Notes: generated from the letters alone by a model not told the origin. 8,682 bases of DNA from Pseudomonadota bacterium (GCA_023428365.1 JAEYYQ010000337.1:1-8682), one strand, 5' to 3'. Positions 1 through 7,981 are shown, counted from the first letter of the stretch. Numbers and translations are program-made.

Positions 1-303
1 GGCCATGCGCGCGCCCTCGTCGGCCGCGACGATGCCGAGGTTCTGGCTCAGCGGATCATCGATCGCAACATGAACGTCCGCGATGTCGAAGCGATGGTGC
101 AAGCGGCCGATCAGCCGCCGCGTCCGCGCCGTGAGAAGAATGCGGATACGCTCGCGTTCGAGAAGGAGATGACCGATGTGCTGGGTCTCAAGGTTGAGAT
201 CAAGCGTGGTTCAGGCGAAAGCGGCCTGCTGGTCATCAAGTACAATAACTACGATCAGCTGGATTACATCCGCATGCGCGTGACAGGGGCGAATTCTATC
301 TGA
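1..303 (+). CDS. parB: Chromosome-partitioning protein ParB, C-terminal part (5' end outside window)
   Basis: ParB binds parS centromere-like sites near the origin, spreads along DNA and works with the ParA ATPase to segregate the chromosome. About 100 codons are visible, open from the first base to a TGA at 301-303. The opening GHARAL and the following VLAQRIID and NVRDVEAMV helices match the end of the central helix-turn-helix domain. A charged proline/arginine linker follows, and then the C-terminal dimerisation domain (KVEIKRGSGESGLLVIKY, then the YDQLDYI helix), which is characteristic of chromosomal ParB. The ATG at 70 is internal, because family similarity continues upstream of it to the window edge. 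parA is expected just upstream, outside the window. The gene ends at a terminator and is not fused to the hisE operon. The family is recognised from its motifs and the call is firm; only the N-terminus is missing. Confidence 0.93.
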   Translation, partial: GHARALVGRDDAEVLAQRIIDRNMNVRDVEAMVQAADQPPRPRREKNADTLAFEKEMTDVLGLKVEIKRGSGESGLLVIKYNNYDQLDYIRMRVTGANSI

Positions 304-341
304 CAGGCGGTGCTGGCGATCCTAGCAGTGATGCAAATGAG

Positions 342-384
342 GGCTGAGATCCGGTGTGACGAGCACATGGTCTCAGCCTTTCTT
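342..384 (+). terminator. Rho-independent terminator downstream of parB
   Basis: A perfect 8-bp stem, GGCTGAGA (342-349) with TCTCAGCC (371-378), is followed at once by the T-rich run TTTCTT. The loop can extend the stem: CC 351-352 pairs with GG 369-370, and TGTG 355-358 pairs with CACA 364-367. It lies 38 bases after the parB stop and separates parB from hisE-coaA. Confidence 0.8.
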
Positions 385-504
385 ATATCTGCGGCGTAAG
401 CGGCGCGTGAACGCTATCGCCGGGCAGCGACTTGACGAGGGGACGCTCCTTGCTGAATGTCCCGGCCAACGCGGCATCGATGCCGTCTACTGGAGCCTAA
501 TTCA

Positions 505-837
505 ATGACTGAGGACGTGCTCGCCCGGCTGGCGGAGACCATTCATCAGCGCCGGTCGGAGACCGCGGAACGCTCCTACACGCGGCAGCTTCTCGAAGCC
601 GGTCCTGAGAAATGCGCGCGCAAGCTTGGCGAGGAGGCCGTCGAGACGATCATCGCCGGCACCAGCCAGGGCGATAAGGAGCTGACGAGCGAGGCCGCCG
701 ATCTTATCTATCACCTGATTGTGCTGTTGGAGGCGCGTGGTGTGGCCTGGTCGGACGTAACGGCGGAATTGCAACGTCGCATGGGAACGTCAGGACTGGC
801 GGAGAAGGCATCGCGCGCAGGAGGTTCGACGTCATGA
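505..837 (+). CDS. hisE: Phosphoribosyl-ATP pyrophosphatase (HisE)
   Basis: HisE hydrolyses phosphoribosyl-ATP to phosphoribosyl-AMP and pyrophosphate, the second step of histidine biosynthesis, in the cytoplasm. The 110-residue product has the all-alpha MazG-like fold signature. The metal-binding EExxE is E43, E44, E47 in [12 protein letters not shown], and ExxD is E63 to D66 in [10 protein letters not shown]. The N-terminal sequence [12 protein letters not shown] and the [13 protein letters not shown] block are typical of HisE. The ATG at 505 was chosen because GGAG at 492-495 sits 9 bases upstream and the protein then starts where the family usually does; an in-frame ATG at 457 would add 16 residues of unlikely sequence. 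No HisI domain is fused. A weak promoter-like TTGACG is at 432-437, but the expected -10 region (GAATGT, 455-460) is poor. The stop overlaps the coaA start by 4 bases, so the two are translationally coupled. The other his genes are absent from the window. Confidence 0.93.
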   Translation: MTEDVLARLAETIHQRRSETAERSYTRQLLEAGPEKCARKLGEEAVETIIAGTSQGDKELTSEAADLIYHLIVLLEARGVAWSDVTAELQRRMGTSGLAEKASRAGGSTS

Positions 838-1814
838 GTGTCCTGCCGCTGCAGCGCGATCCTCCACCGCGGTCGATCCTCCAGTTTTCGCCGTATCGCA
901 CGTTCACGCGAGATGAATGGGCGAGGCTGCGCGCCGATACGCCCATGACCCTGGTCGAGCGGGATCTGGAGCAGCTCTCGGGCTTGATGCACGATCTTTC
1001 GATGACGGAAGTTGAGCAGATCTATCTGCCGCTGTCGCGTCTGCTGAACCTGTATGTCGCCGCCGCTCAGGAACTCCACGCTGCCACATCGCTGTTCCTC
1101 GGCCGCAAAGACGGAAAGGTGCCGTTCATCCTCGGTGTCGCTGGCTCGGTTGCCGTCGGCAAGAGCACGACCGCACGCGTGCTTCAGGCGCTTTTGGCGC
1201 GCTGGCCGGATCATCCCCGGGTGGATCTTGTGACGACCGATGGCTTCCTGCTGCCGAACAGTGAACTGGAGGCGCGCGGCCTCATGAACCGGAAAGGATT
1301 TCCGGAAAGCTTCGATACGACCAGGCTGCTGAACTTCCTCGCCGATGTGAAATCCGGCCGGGATCACGCGGAAGCCCCGGTCTATTCTCATTTCCACTAC
1401 GATATTCTGCCGGGACAAGCCCAGGTCGTGCAGCGGCCGGACATCCTGATCGTGGAAGGGCTGAACGTTTTGCAGCCAGCGCGTCTGCCGCGAGATGGCG
1501 AGGCGATCCCGTTCGTGTCCGACTTCTTCGACTTCTCGATTTATATCGACGCCGATCCGCGCGTGATCGAACAGTGGTACGTCGCACGCTTCATGAAGCT
1601 TCGGACGACCGCGTTTCGCGATCCGGGTGCTTACTTTCACCGCTACGCGCATCTGTCGCTCGAGGAGGCGGAGGCGCGGGGAACGGAAATCTGGCGGACG
1701 ATCAATCTCAAGAACCTGGAAGAAAACGTCCTGCCGACGCGGCGGCGGGCAGGTCTCATTTTGCGTAAAGGCCCCAACCATCTGATCGAGAGCGTGGCGC
1801 TTCGCAAATTGTAA
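834..1814 (+). CDS. coaA: Type I pantothenate kinase (CoaA)
   Basis: CoaA phosphorylates pantothenate with ATP, the first and usually rate-limiting step of coenzyme A synthesis, and is feedback-inhibited by CoA in the type I family. The 326-residue length fits the family (E. coli about 316). The P-loop GSVAVGKS is at residues 104-111, with K110 contacting phosphate. TTDGFLLPN (134-142) carries the conserved Asp D136. PVYSHFHYD (182-190) holds the conserved His of the pantothenate pocket. The YFHRYAHLS block (267-275), the [20 protein letters not shown] block (291-310) and the C-terminal LRK also match CoaA closely. The start is the ATG at 834 within ATGA, overlapping the hisE stop. A strong AGGAGG (819-824) lies inside the end of hisE with 9-base spacing. 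It shares the hisE transcript, and no separate promoter is evident. No truncation or missing motif is seen. Confidence 0.96.
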   Translation: MSVLPLQRDPPPRSILQFSPYRTFTRDEWARLRADTPMTLVERDLEQLSGLMHDLSMTEVEQIYLPLSRLLNLYVAAAQELHAATSLFLGRKDGKVPFILGVAGSVAVGKSTTARVLQALLARWPDHPRVDLVTTDGFLLPNSELEARGLMNRKGFPESFDTTRLLNFLADVKSGRDHAEAPVYSHFHYDILPGQAQVVQRPDILIVEGLNVLQPARLPRDGEAIPFVSDFFDFSIYIDADPRVIEQWYVARFMKLRTTAFRDPGAYFHRYAHLSLEEAEARGTEIWRTINLKNLEENVLPTRRRAGLILRKGPNHLIESVALRKL

Positions 1815-1866
1815 CCTCTGGCGCGGCCGTCAAGGACTATAGACAACTCTATCGATTGGACGAGGT

Positions 1867-1892
1867 CCGCTGCCCGTGTGGGCGGGCAGCGG
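1867..1892. terminator. Strong GC hairpin between convergent genes, possible bidirectional terminator
   Basis: A perfect 10-bp stem, CCGCTGCCCG (1867-1876) with CGGGCAGCGG (1883-1892), has a 6-base loop. It sits between the coaA stop (1814) and the stop of the opposing gene (1905). Neither strand has a following T-run, so classical intrinsic termination is not shown. Its position between convergent stops is the main argument for a transcript-end or RNA-protecting role. Confidence 0.5.
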
Positions 1893-1904
1893 CGAGATTA
1901 GGCT

Positions 1905-2363
1905 TTAACGCCAGCCTCTCCAGTGACGGTAACCTCTCCAACCGCGATAGTACCGCGGTCCCCAAGCCACACGCGGACGATAGAACCTGCGGGGGCCCCA
2001 ATAGGCGACCCGAGGTGCCCAGACGCGTGGCCGATAAAAGCGGCGGGGTGCCCAGTAGGCTGAGCTACGATAGAAGCGTGGTGAAGACCAATAAACGGCC
2101 CGGGGCCGCCAATAGCGGCGTGGACCCCAATAGACAGCGCGTGGGCGATAGAACCTGCGGGGACCCCAGTACGTCACGCGTGGCCCATACCAGCGGGTTG
2201 CGCCGGGCGCGCGCCAATGCATGCCGGATACGGTCTCCACGTTGGACTGCGCCGCCGGAGCTGTTGCTGTGCGTGATGCTCCCGGCAGGGCGTGTGCGCT
2301 CATCGCCCACGCACCCATCGCGACGGTGCAGCAGGCGAACAGCAACGGTCGTCGAACACTCAT
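1905..2363 (-). CDS. Secreted Trp/Tyr/Arg/Pro-rich repeat protein of unknown function
   Basis: The gene encodes a 152-residue protein with no recognised enzymatic domain. Residues 1-25 form a Sec signal peptide: MSVRR, a hydrophobic stretch LLFACCTVAMGAWAM, then SAHA with cleavage likely after A25. A short Ala/Thr-rich segment follows. Residues 65-140 are repeats of YWGPRRFYRPR(A/V) at about 12-18 residue spacing, and the tail is Trp/Arg/Gly-rich (GWRGYRHWRGWR). The mature protein is very basic and aromatic, and probably periplasmic or cell-surface. The ATG at 2363 was chosen because GGAGGAG (complement of 2371-2377) sits 7 bases upstream and the signal peptide then begins at residue 1; an ATG at 2498 would bury it behind 45 residues. 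An EcfG-type promoter site lies upstream, suggesting stress induction. The composition recalls sulfur-globule-like and other low-complexity envelope proteins, but that is resemblance only, and no function is assigned. Confidence 0.8.
   Translation of the reverse strand: MSVRRPLLFACCTVAMGAWAMSAHALPGASRTATAPAAQSNVETVSGMHWRAPGATRWYGPRVTYWGPRRFYRPRAVYWGPRRYWRPRAVYWSSPRFYRSSAYWAPRRFYRPRVWAPRVAYWGPRRFYRPRVAWGPRYYRGWRGYRHWRGWR
1944..2171 (-). repeat. Imperfect tandem repeats encoding YWGPRRFYRPR units
   Basis: Six degenerate copies encode residues 65-140 of the secreted protein, with units starting at Y65, Y78, Y91, Y103, Y121 and W134. The DNA repeat is also visible: GATAGAACCTGCGGGG occurs near 1979 and again near 2148, each followed by a CCCCA(A/G)TA segment. 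Spacing is 13, 13, 12, 18 and 13 residues, so copies have gained or lost codons. Such repeats expand or shrink by slippage or recombination, and length may vary between strains. Confidence 0.7.
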
Positions 2364-2391
2364 TGCAACACTCCTCCAACCGACTATCCTG

Positions 2392-2410
2392 CGACCGACC
2401 AGCTCGGTCG
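2392..2410 (-). promoter_or_regulatory. Perfect hairpin in the leader of the repeat-protein gene
   Basis: CGACCGA (2392-2398) and TCGGTCG (2404-2410) form a perfect 7-bp stem with a 5-base loop. The hairpin lies just downstream of the predicted EcfG-type start point and about 14 bases upstream of the Shine-Dalgarno sequence at 2371-2377. It could stabilise the mRNA 5' end, tune translation or be a protein operator; the sequence alone does not decide. Confidence 0.45.
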
Positions 2411-2420
2411 ATGGACGCTG

Positions 2421-2445
2421 AACGTGGCCACCAGTTTTGAGTTCC
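2421..2445 (-). promoter_or_regulatory. EcfG (general stress sigma factor) type promoter
   Basis: Read on the - strand, GGAAC (complement of 2441-2445) is separated by exactly 16 bases from CGTT (complement of 2421-2424). This matches the alphaproteobacterial EcfG consensus GGAAC-N16/17-CGTT without a mismatch. Transcription would start near 2413-2416 and give a leader of about 50 bases holding the hairpin and the GGAGGAG ribosome site. No convincing housekeeping promoter was seen between the adenosine kinase stop (2589) and this site. The regulator phyR/nepR/ecfG genes are not in the window. Confidence 0.65.
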
Positions 2446-2588
2446 TGGTTTTGGGGATGGCGAAATCTGGGTTCGGACGGAAAATTTGTTGAGCGCACAC
2501 AATGGCTTGGTTGGTCGCAAGCGACGTCGATTGCCGGCGCGGAACAACGTCGGACAACTCGTAAGACTACCTTTAGGAAACGCGGTCG

Positions 2589-3584
2589 CTAGATGATCTG
2601 ACGCGCTTTCGCGAGATCGGCCAAGGTCTGTTCAGGACGTGCGCCCAGATGGCTGATGATCTCCGCCGCCGCCAGACTGCCCAGCCGTCCGGCGACGTCG
2701 AGGCTACGGCCGCTGGCGAGGCCGTATAGGAAGCCGGCAGCGTAAAGGTCGCCGGCTCCGGTGGTGTCGACCACTTGTTTGATGGGTTCGGCTGCAATCG
2801 TAATGGGGTTGTGGCCGCGTGCGAGGATGACTGATCCATCAGCGCTGCGGGTCAACGCGGCAATTCCGGTATCTGCAGCGGCGCGCTGCGCCGCCTCGTC
2901 GAATGAATTGACCTCATAAAGAGATGTGATCTCGCTTTCGTTGGCGATCAGGATATCGACGCGCGAGCGAACAAGGTCGAGGAATTCGGCCCGATGCCGG
3001 TCGACGCAGAAGGCATCCGACAAGCTGAGCGCCACCTTGCGGCCGGCCTGCGTCGCGATATCCGCTGCCTGCCGGAACGCGGCCTTAGCTTCCGGGCGGT
3101 CGAACAGATAGCCCTCGAGATAGATGATGCTGGCTGCTTGAATCGTCGCCGGGTCGACGGCACCGCCATCGAGATAGGAGCTGACGCCGAGGAACGTGTT
3201 CATGGTGCGCTCGCCATCCGGCGTCACCAGAACCAGGCAGCGCGCGGTCGGGATATCGAGTTGAGCTGCCGGCGTGGTGTAGGCGACCCCGGCGGCGCGG
3301 ATGTCATGCGAGAAGATCCCACCAAACTCATCATCGGCAACCCGGCCGATAAATGCCGAACGGCCACCGAAGGAGGCAATGCCCACCATGGTGTTGGCCA
3401 CCGATCCGCCAGAAATCTCAACGGCGGGGCCCATGGCATCGTAAAGGCGGGTGACGGTTTCCAATTCCGCAAGTTGCATACGCCCCTTCACAGCATCGTG
3501 CCGCGTGAGAAACGCATCATCGCACCGCCCGATGATGTCGACGATCGCATTGCCAATGCCGACGACGTCATAGGTGGTGGTCAT
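2589..3584 (-). CDS. Adenosine kinase / PfkB-family carbohydrate and nucleoside kinase
   Basis: Most likely phosphorylates adenosine to AMP in purine salvage; a sugar substrate cannot be excluded. The 331-residue protein has the ribokinase fold. The N-terminal strand DVVGIGNAIVDI (6-17) is followed by the substrate-lid glycine motif SGGSVANT (58-65). NESE (215-218) is the family's NxxE metal/phosphate motif, and the anion-hole and catalytic motif DTTGAGD (273-279) has D279 as the predicted base, followed by FLYGL. The pattern VGNA.VD.....D with SGGSAANT is typical of bacterial adenosine kinases. The start at 3584 was chosen over 3626 because AGGAG (complement of 3591-3595) has 6-base spacing and the first strand begins directly. 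It lies 84 bases after holA on the same strand with no terminator seen, so co-transcription with leuS-lptE-holA is likely. Confidence 0.85.
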   Translation of the reverse strand: MTTTYDVVGIGNAIVDIIGRCDDAFLTRHDAVKGRMQLAELETVTRLYDAMGPAVEISGGSVANTMVGIASFGGRSAFIGRVADDEFGGIFSHDIRAAGVAYTTPAAQLDIPTARCLVLVTPDGERTMNTFLGVSSYLDGGAVDPATIQAASIIYLEGYLFDRPEAKAAFRQAADIATQAGRKVALSLSDAFCVDRHRAEFLDLVRSRVDILIANESEITSLYEVNSFDEAAQRAAADTGIAALTRSADGSVILARGHNPITIAAEPIKQVVDTTGAGDLYAAGFLYGLASGRSLDVAGRLGSLAAAEIISHLGARPEQTLADLAKARQII

Positions 3585-3668
3585 GAAGGTCTCCTGGAGA
3601 GGCTGACGGCTGAAAGGGTGCACCAAGTTGCTGGCATAGAACGGCGCGCGCGGCAGGGAAAGCCAGAG

Positions 3669-4700
3669 TTATCGTCCCGGCGATCGCGATTTGGCCGCGC
3701 CGGCCGCGAGATCAAGTGCAAGTTGACCAGCCAGCGTTGCTTCCAGGGCGGAGTTCAAGCGTGCGGCCTTGGCCGTCTCCGAAATCTTCGAGAGTGCATC
3801 GCGCAGGCTGGCCGATGTCCAGGCGCGGCAGTGCGCCTCGATCAATGGGCGAGTTTTGAAATGGATAGGTGGTCTCAGCAACCGGAGGGCGTCGTCGAGC
3901 GATTTGCCCGACTCGAGCGCGGTGCGTAACCGGTGCAGACGCTGGAAGTATCGTTGCAGAAACAAGATAACAACCTGCGGACTTTCGCCAGCTGCGATCA
4001 CACGGTCATATTCCTCGACGGCAACATCGGGCCGGCCGGAGGCCGCAGCCAGGATGACCTTCTCAATGGCCAGCTCGGAAGCATCCCCAACGATTGCATC
4101 GACATCTTCAATGTCAATCTCAGTCTTTCCCCGTGCATACAACACGAGCTTGTCCAGCTCACCGCGCGACAACGCGCGATCGGCGCCGAGGCGGCTGACG
4201 AGAGCCTGCTGTGCAGCAGTGGAGATCGTCAGGCCAGCCTCCTTCAGTGTATCGCGGACAAGACTGTCGAGATCACGTCCTTCATCCGCGTAACAAGCAA
4301 TGGCAGCAGCGACCGGCGACTTCTCAAAGAGTGCGCGCATCGCATCGCTTGGTGTGAGGCTACCGGCTTCGACAACCAGCGACGCGACAAGCATCTGTTG
4401 TTCGAGGATCGGTTTGAGAACGTTCGTCGTCACCCGGCGGCTGGCGCGGGTATGGATGACTTTGGGTCCGCCGAACATCGGCAGCGTCTGCAGTTCGACG
4501 ATCAGGCGGTCGGCATCGGTTTCCAGATCGCCATCCTCGATGCGTAGGACTTCCCCGCCGCCGCTAGCCAGGCGTTGAGCTGCGGCCCGCGCGCGCTCGG
4601 AGATAAGCCCAGCGTCGGTGCCGAACACTAGGATGGCTTTATACTTGCTGTCGAGCGTTCGGAGAAACTGCTCGGCTTGATGGGCTTTAACCGCGGTCAT
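3669..4700 (-). CDS. holA: DNA polymerase III delta subunit (HolA)
   Basis: HolA is the clamp-loader subunit that opens the beta sliding clamp during replication. The 343-residue length equals the usual family length. The N-terminal domain shows AILVFGTDAGLISERARAAAQRL, followed by LQTLPMFGGPKVIHTR (about residues 71-86), the segment typical of delta's first domain. Later come VSRLGADRALSRGELDKLVLYA (168-189) and VEDVDAIVGDASE-like blocks, and then the helical collar domain with FLQRYFQRLHRLR. As in other delta proteins there is no Walker A motif, so it is not expected to hydrolyse ATP. The ATG at 4700 is the only ATG start possible, because an in-frame stop lies at 4728-4730; no good Shine-Dalgarno is visible. 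It sits 63 bases after lptE. leuS-lptE-holA is a common alphaproteobacterial order. Confidence 0.92.
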   Translation of the reverse strand: MTAVKAHQAEQFLRTLDSKYKAILVFGTDAGLISERARAAAQRLASGGGEVLRIEDGDLETDADRLIVELQTLPMFGGPKVIHTRASRRVTTNVLKPILEQQMLVASLVVEAGSLTPSDAMRALFEKSPVAAAIACYADEGRDLDSLVRDTLKEAGLTISTAAQQALVSRLGADRALSRGELDKLVLYARGKTEIDIEDVDAIVGDASELAIEKVILAAASGRPDVAVEEYDRVIAAGESPQVVILFLQRYFQRLHRLRTALESGKSLDDALRLLRPPIHFKTRPLIEAHCRAWTSASLRDALSKISETAKAARLNSALEATLAGQLALDLAAGAAKSRSPGR

Positions 4701-4763
4701 GCTGTCAGACGGGTCCGCTGGCGCATGTCATTGGCCAGCGCCGTGTTGCACGATTTCTCGCGA

Positions 4764-5330
4764 TCAGGCGGCGCCGGCAAGATAAGCTGCAAGCCTGCTC
4801 TTCAAGTCGGTTGCGATCGTCCGCGCCGCGCGGTTTTCAGCGTCCTGCTTGGCTTGGACGTTGGAGAAGATCGAGGAGTAACGCTCGAAGCCGGCACGGC
4901 CGAAGCTGGTGCCCTGCAAAACCACGCGCTTATCAGACAGGCGGATGAGCTGGAACTTGGCTTCAAGGTTATAGACTTGGCTTTGCGCTTCGCCCTTGTG
5001 GTTCACCAGGGTCGAGACAAGCTGCTCACGGATGGTGACGTCGAAGCGATACTCCGGCGGCAGAGCATAACCGCCACCTGTGCTGTCAAAGATCAGGTCA
5101 TTGCGGATGCGCTGGCCGACGCGGCCTGGGATCACGCCGAATTCGACCTGAGCCATCTTTTCGGCCGTGGCACCGCCAACGGCAGATCCGTACATCGGAC
5201 GGAAGCCGGAAGACCCCTCGCAGGCCGCCAACGCCGGCACAATCAGCATGACCAGCGCGAGCGAACGCGCAGCAATGCGATTGCGAGGCCGGATTGAGGC
5301 CGAAGCTGCTTCCCCCTTAGACGACCACAT
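4764..5330 (-). CDS. lptE: LPS-assembly lipoprotein LptE
   Basis: LptE is the outer-membrane lipoprotein that plugs the LptD beta-barrel and helps deliver lipopolysaccharide to the cell surface. The 188-residue product has an N-terminal signal of the lipoprotein type: basic [10 protein letters not shown], hydrophobic [10 protein letters not shown], and lipobox LAAC with the acylated cysteine at C37. GFRPMYG (42-48) follows directly and is characteristic of alphaproteobacterial LptE. Further conserved blocks are RNDLIFD (76-82), YRFDVTI and YNLEAKFQL, ending with an alanine-rich helix containing [14 protein letters not shown]. The start at 5330 overlaps the end of leuS by 14 bases, and GAGG (complement of 5338-5341) is 7 bases upstream, which supports translational coupling. 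The long pre-signal of about 20 residues is somewhat extended; a start further in would need a non-ATG codon. Confidence 0.88.
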   Translation of the reverse strand: MWSSKGEAASASIRPRNRIAARSLALVMLIVPALAACEGSSGFRPMYGSAVGGATAEKMAQVEFGVIPGRVGQRIRNDLIFDSTGGGYALPPEYRFDVTIREQLVSTLVNHKGEAQSQVYNLEAKFQLIRLSDKRVVLQGTSFGRAGFERYSSIFSNVQAKQDAENRAARTIATDLKSRLAAYLAGAA

Positions 5331-7911
5331 TCACGATCCTCTGCGGAACGACGATTACCTTCTTCACGGCCCGCCCCTCCAATGCTTTGACCACAGGCTC
5401 CAGCTTCAACGCTGCTGCCTCGATCTCTGCCTGACTGGCACCCCTGGCAATCGTCAGCTCGTCCCTCCGCTTACCATTCACCTGTACGGCAATGGTGATC
5501 GTATCGTCAACGAGAAGGGCCGCTTCCGGCGTCGGCCAGGGCTGATCCGCAAGCAAGGTGTTGTATCCAAGCCGCTCCCAGCATTCTTCGGCCAAATGCG
5601 GCATCATTGGGCCGATCATCTGAATGAGCAGTTCCGCGGCTTCGCGGATCGCCCACGCAAGACCGTCGCCACTGCCGTTCAGTGCCGTCTGGAAAGCGCT
5701 CGAGAATTCGTAGATCTGCGCGACGGCCACGTTGAAGCGCAGGTTCTCGATGTTCTGTCCAACCTTGGCGACCGTCTTATGTGCGGACCGCCGCAGCGTG
5801 TCGGCGTCTTTGCCGAATGCATTCGGCTTCGCGCTTCCAGCGGGTGCCGCCAGCGGCAGCGCCTCGTCGATCAACCGCCAGATGCGCTGCATGTAGCGGC
5901 TGGCGCCGGCGGCACCGGCTTCCGTCCAGATGACATCGCGTTCCGGCGGACTGTCGGACAGCATGAACCAGCGCGCACAGTCCGCACCGTAGGCTTTGAT
6001 GATGTCGTCGGGATCAACCAGGTTCTTCTTCGACTTCGACATCTTCTCGATCGAGCCGATGACGACCGGATCGCCGGTGCTGATCTCGATGGCGCGGCGG
6101 TTGTCTCCTTCGCCCTCGAACCGGACTTCGGTCGGCAGCAGCCACTGGCCGTTCTTGCTGTAGGTCTCGTGCGTAACCATGCCCTGCGTAAACAATCCGG
6201 CGAACGGCTCTTTTACGTTCAGATGGCCGGTTGCCGTCATGGCACGGGCGAAGAAGCGCGAATACAGCAAGTGCAGGATCGCGTGCTCCACGCCACCGAT
6301 ATACTGATCCACGGGCAGCCAGTATTTGGCGGCCGCGGCGTTGATTGGTTCCTCGGCGTCAGGCGATGCAAACCGCGCATAATACCAGGAGCTGTCGACG
6401 AACGTGTCCATGGTGTCGGTTTCGCGGACCGCGGGCTTGCCGCACGACGGGCAGTTGACGTGCTTCCAGGTCGGATGACGCACCAGCGGATTGCCGGGTA
6501 CGTCGAAGGTGACGTCATCGGGCAGCTTCACCGGCAACTGATCAACCGGGACCGGAACCACACCGCAGGCTTCACAATGGATAACCGGTACTGGGCAACC
6601 CCAGTAGCGCTGGCGCGAGATGCCCCAGTCGCGCAGCCGGTACATGACTTTGCGCTCACCCTTGGCAACGTCTTCGATCCGCCGCGCGACCTCAGCCTTG
6701 GCCTCGTCGATGGTTTTGCCGTCGAGGAATGAGGAATTGGCGATGCGGCCCGGGCCATCATAGGCCTCGCCGGACAGCTTGAAGGTCTTCGGGTCCTGAT
6801 CTTCCGGTACGACCACGGGAACGATCGGCAGACCGTACTTCGTGGCGAATTCGAAGTCGCGCTGGTCATGGGCCGGACAGCCGAAGATGGCGCCGGTGCC
6901 GTAACCCATCAATACGAAGTTGGCGACGTAAACCGGCAGCTTGCGGTCGGGAATCAGCGGATGCGTCGCGATCAGGCCGGTGTCGAAGCCCTTCTTCTCG
7001 GCCTTGTTGATGTCTTCTTCCGAGGTGCCGACGTGGCTGCATTCTTCCAGGAATGCGGCCAGCGCAGGATTGGATTTGGCCAGTTCCAATGACAGCGGGT
7101 GGCCGGGCGACAGCGCGCAGAAGCTACCGCCGAAAATCGTGTCGCCGCGGGTGGTGAACACTTCCAGCTCATCGACGCCAGCGGGCAGCGCTTTGCCGGC
7201 CAGCTTGTAGCGCATCTGCAGGCCTTCCGAGCGGCCGATCCAGTTCGCCTGCATCAGGCGCACCTTCTCCGGCCAGCGGTCCAACGTGCTCAGCGCGGAC
7301 AGCAGCTCGTCGGCGTAATCGGTGATCTTGAAGTACCAGACGGGCATTTCGCGCGTCTCGACCAGAGCGCCCGAACGCCAGCCGCGTCCGTCAATCACCT
7401 GCTCGTTGGCCAGCACCGTCTGGTCGACCGGGTCCCAGTTGACCTTGCCGACGCCGCGGTAGGCCAGGCCCTTCTTATAGAGGTCCAGAAACAGCATCTG
7501 CTGACGGTGGTAGTAGGCGACATCGCAGGTGGCGAACTCGCGCGACCAGTCCAGTGACAGGCCCATCGATTTCAGCTGCGCCTTCATGGCGGCGATGTTG
7601 GCGTAGGTCCATTTGGCCGGGTGCGTCTTGCGCTCCATGGCGGCATTCTCGGCCGGCATGCCGAACGCGTCCCACCCCATCGGATGCAGAACGTTAAAGC
7701 CCTTCGCGCGCTTGTAGCGGGCGAACACGTCACCCATCGTGTAGTTGCGCACATGGCCCATATGGATGCGCCCCGATGGATAGGGGAACATTTCTAGAAC
7801 ATAACATTTCGCGCGCTTATCAGCGTTCGACGCCTTGAAGACCTCGCGGCTCTCCCAGATGTGCTGCCAATGCTTCTCTTGCGCCGGCGCGTTGTAGCGT
7901 TCAGTGGCCAT
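5317..7911 (-). CDS. leuS: Leucyl-tRNA synthetase (LeuRS)
   Basis: LeuRS attaches leucine to tRNA-Leu and hydrolyses mischarged products. The 864-residue length is normal. The class I signature HMGH is at 50-53 after MFPYPSGR; the catalytic core continues with [16 protein letters not shown] (76-91). The CP1 editing domain includes [10 protein letters not shown] (253-262) and GCPAHDQRD (344-352), with D349 as the conserved editing aspartate. [14 protein letters not shown] (427-440) is followed by a four-cysteine zinc module (C446, C449, C487, C490), which E. coli LeuRS lacks as I recall but Thermus has. [15 protein letters not shown] (497-511), KMSKS (623-627) and a C-terminal anticodon and tRNA-arm domain complete it. 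The ATG at 7911 gives MATERYN, a usual alphaproteobacterial start; the ribosome site is weak. It is first gene of the leuS-lptE-holA cluster. Confidence 0.98.
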   Translation of the reverse strand: MATERYNAPAQEKHWQHIWESREVFKASNADKRAKCYVLEMFPYPSGRIHMGHVRNYTMGDVFARYKRAKGFNVLHPMGWDAFGMPAENAAMERKTHPAKWTYANIAAMKAQLKSMGLSLDWSREFATCDVAYYHRQQMLFLDLYKKGLAYRGVGKVNWDPVDQTVLANEQVIDGRGWRSGALVETREMPVWYFKITDYADELLSALSTLDRWPEKVRLMQANWIGRSEGLQMRYKLAGKALPAGVDELEVFTTRGDTIFGGSFCALSPGHPLSLELAKSNPALAAFLEECSHVGTSEEDINKAEKKGFDTGLIATHPLIPDRKLPVYVANFVLMGYGTGAIFGCPAHDQRDFEFATKYGLPIVPVVVPEDQDPKTFKLSGEAYDGPGRIANSSFLDGKTIDEAKAEVARRIEDVAKGERKVMYRLRDWGISRQRYWGCPVPVIHCEACGVVPVPVDQLPVKLPDDVTFDVPGNPLVRHPTWKHVNCPSCGKPAVRETDTMDTFVDSSWYYARFASPDAEEPINAAAAKYWLPVDQYIGGVEHAILHLLYSRFFARAMTATGHLNVKEPFAGLFTQGMVTHETYSKNGQWLLPTEVRFEGEGDNRRAIEISTGDPVVIGSIEKMSKSKKNLVDPDDIIKAYGADCARWFMLSDSPPERDVIWTEAGAAGASRYMQRIWRLIDEALPLAAPAGSAKPNAFGKDADTLRRSAHKTVAKVGQNIENLRFNVAVAQIYEFSSAFQTALNGSGDGLAWAIREAAELLIQMIGPMMPHLAEECWERLGYNTLLADQPWPTPEAALLVDDTITIAVQVNGKRRDELTIARGASQAEIEAAALKLEPVVKALEGRAVKKVIVVPQRIVNVVV

Positions 7912-7950
7912 GGGGCGTCTTCAATTCTCTTGATGTCGGAATGGCTGGCG

Positions 7951-7981
7951 ATATCAGCCTGAAAGGTGAACGCGGGTCAAG
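7951..7981 (-). promoter_or_regulatory. leuS: Candidate housekeeping promoter of leuS
   Basis: Read on the - strand, CTTGACC (complement of 7975-7981) contains a near-consensus alphaproteobacterial -35. TGATAT (complement of 7951-7956) lies 18 bases further and matches the -10 only partly (3 of 6 against TATAAT). Transcription would start about 33 bases before the leuS ATG. The position directly upstream of the first gene of the cluster is the main support. Confidence 0.4.

Noticed and set aside
711..1781. Long open frame on the - strand opposite hisE and coaA
   Set aside because: It is the antisense shadow of coaA and hisE, both of which have full family motifs; the frame has low-complexity Arg/Gln-rich sequence and no recognisable domain.
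1856..2440. 194-codon + strand frame opposite the repeat protein
   Set aside because: The - strand frame has a signal peptide, a strong ribosome site, a promoter and a periodic repeat; this one is its mirror image.
2994..3929. 311-codon + strand frame opposite the adenosine kinase and holA
   Set aside because: Crosses two well-supported genes on the other strand and has no family resemblance.
5167..6732. 521-codon + strand frame opposite leuS and lptE
   Set aside because: GC-rich codon shadow of leuS; LeuRS on the other strand carries all catalytic motifs, and this frame shows none.
7786..7804. GAACATTT and GAACATAA near the 5' end of leuS resembling array half-sites
   Set aside because: Both are in the same orientation, do not form an N8 dyad, and are explained by LeuRS codons around the conserved MFPYPSG segment.
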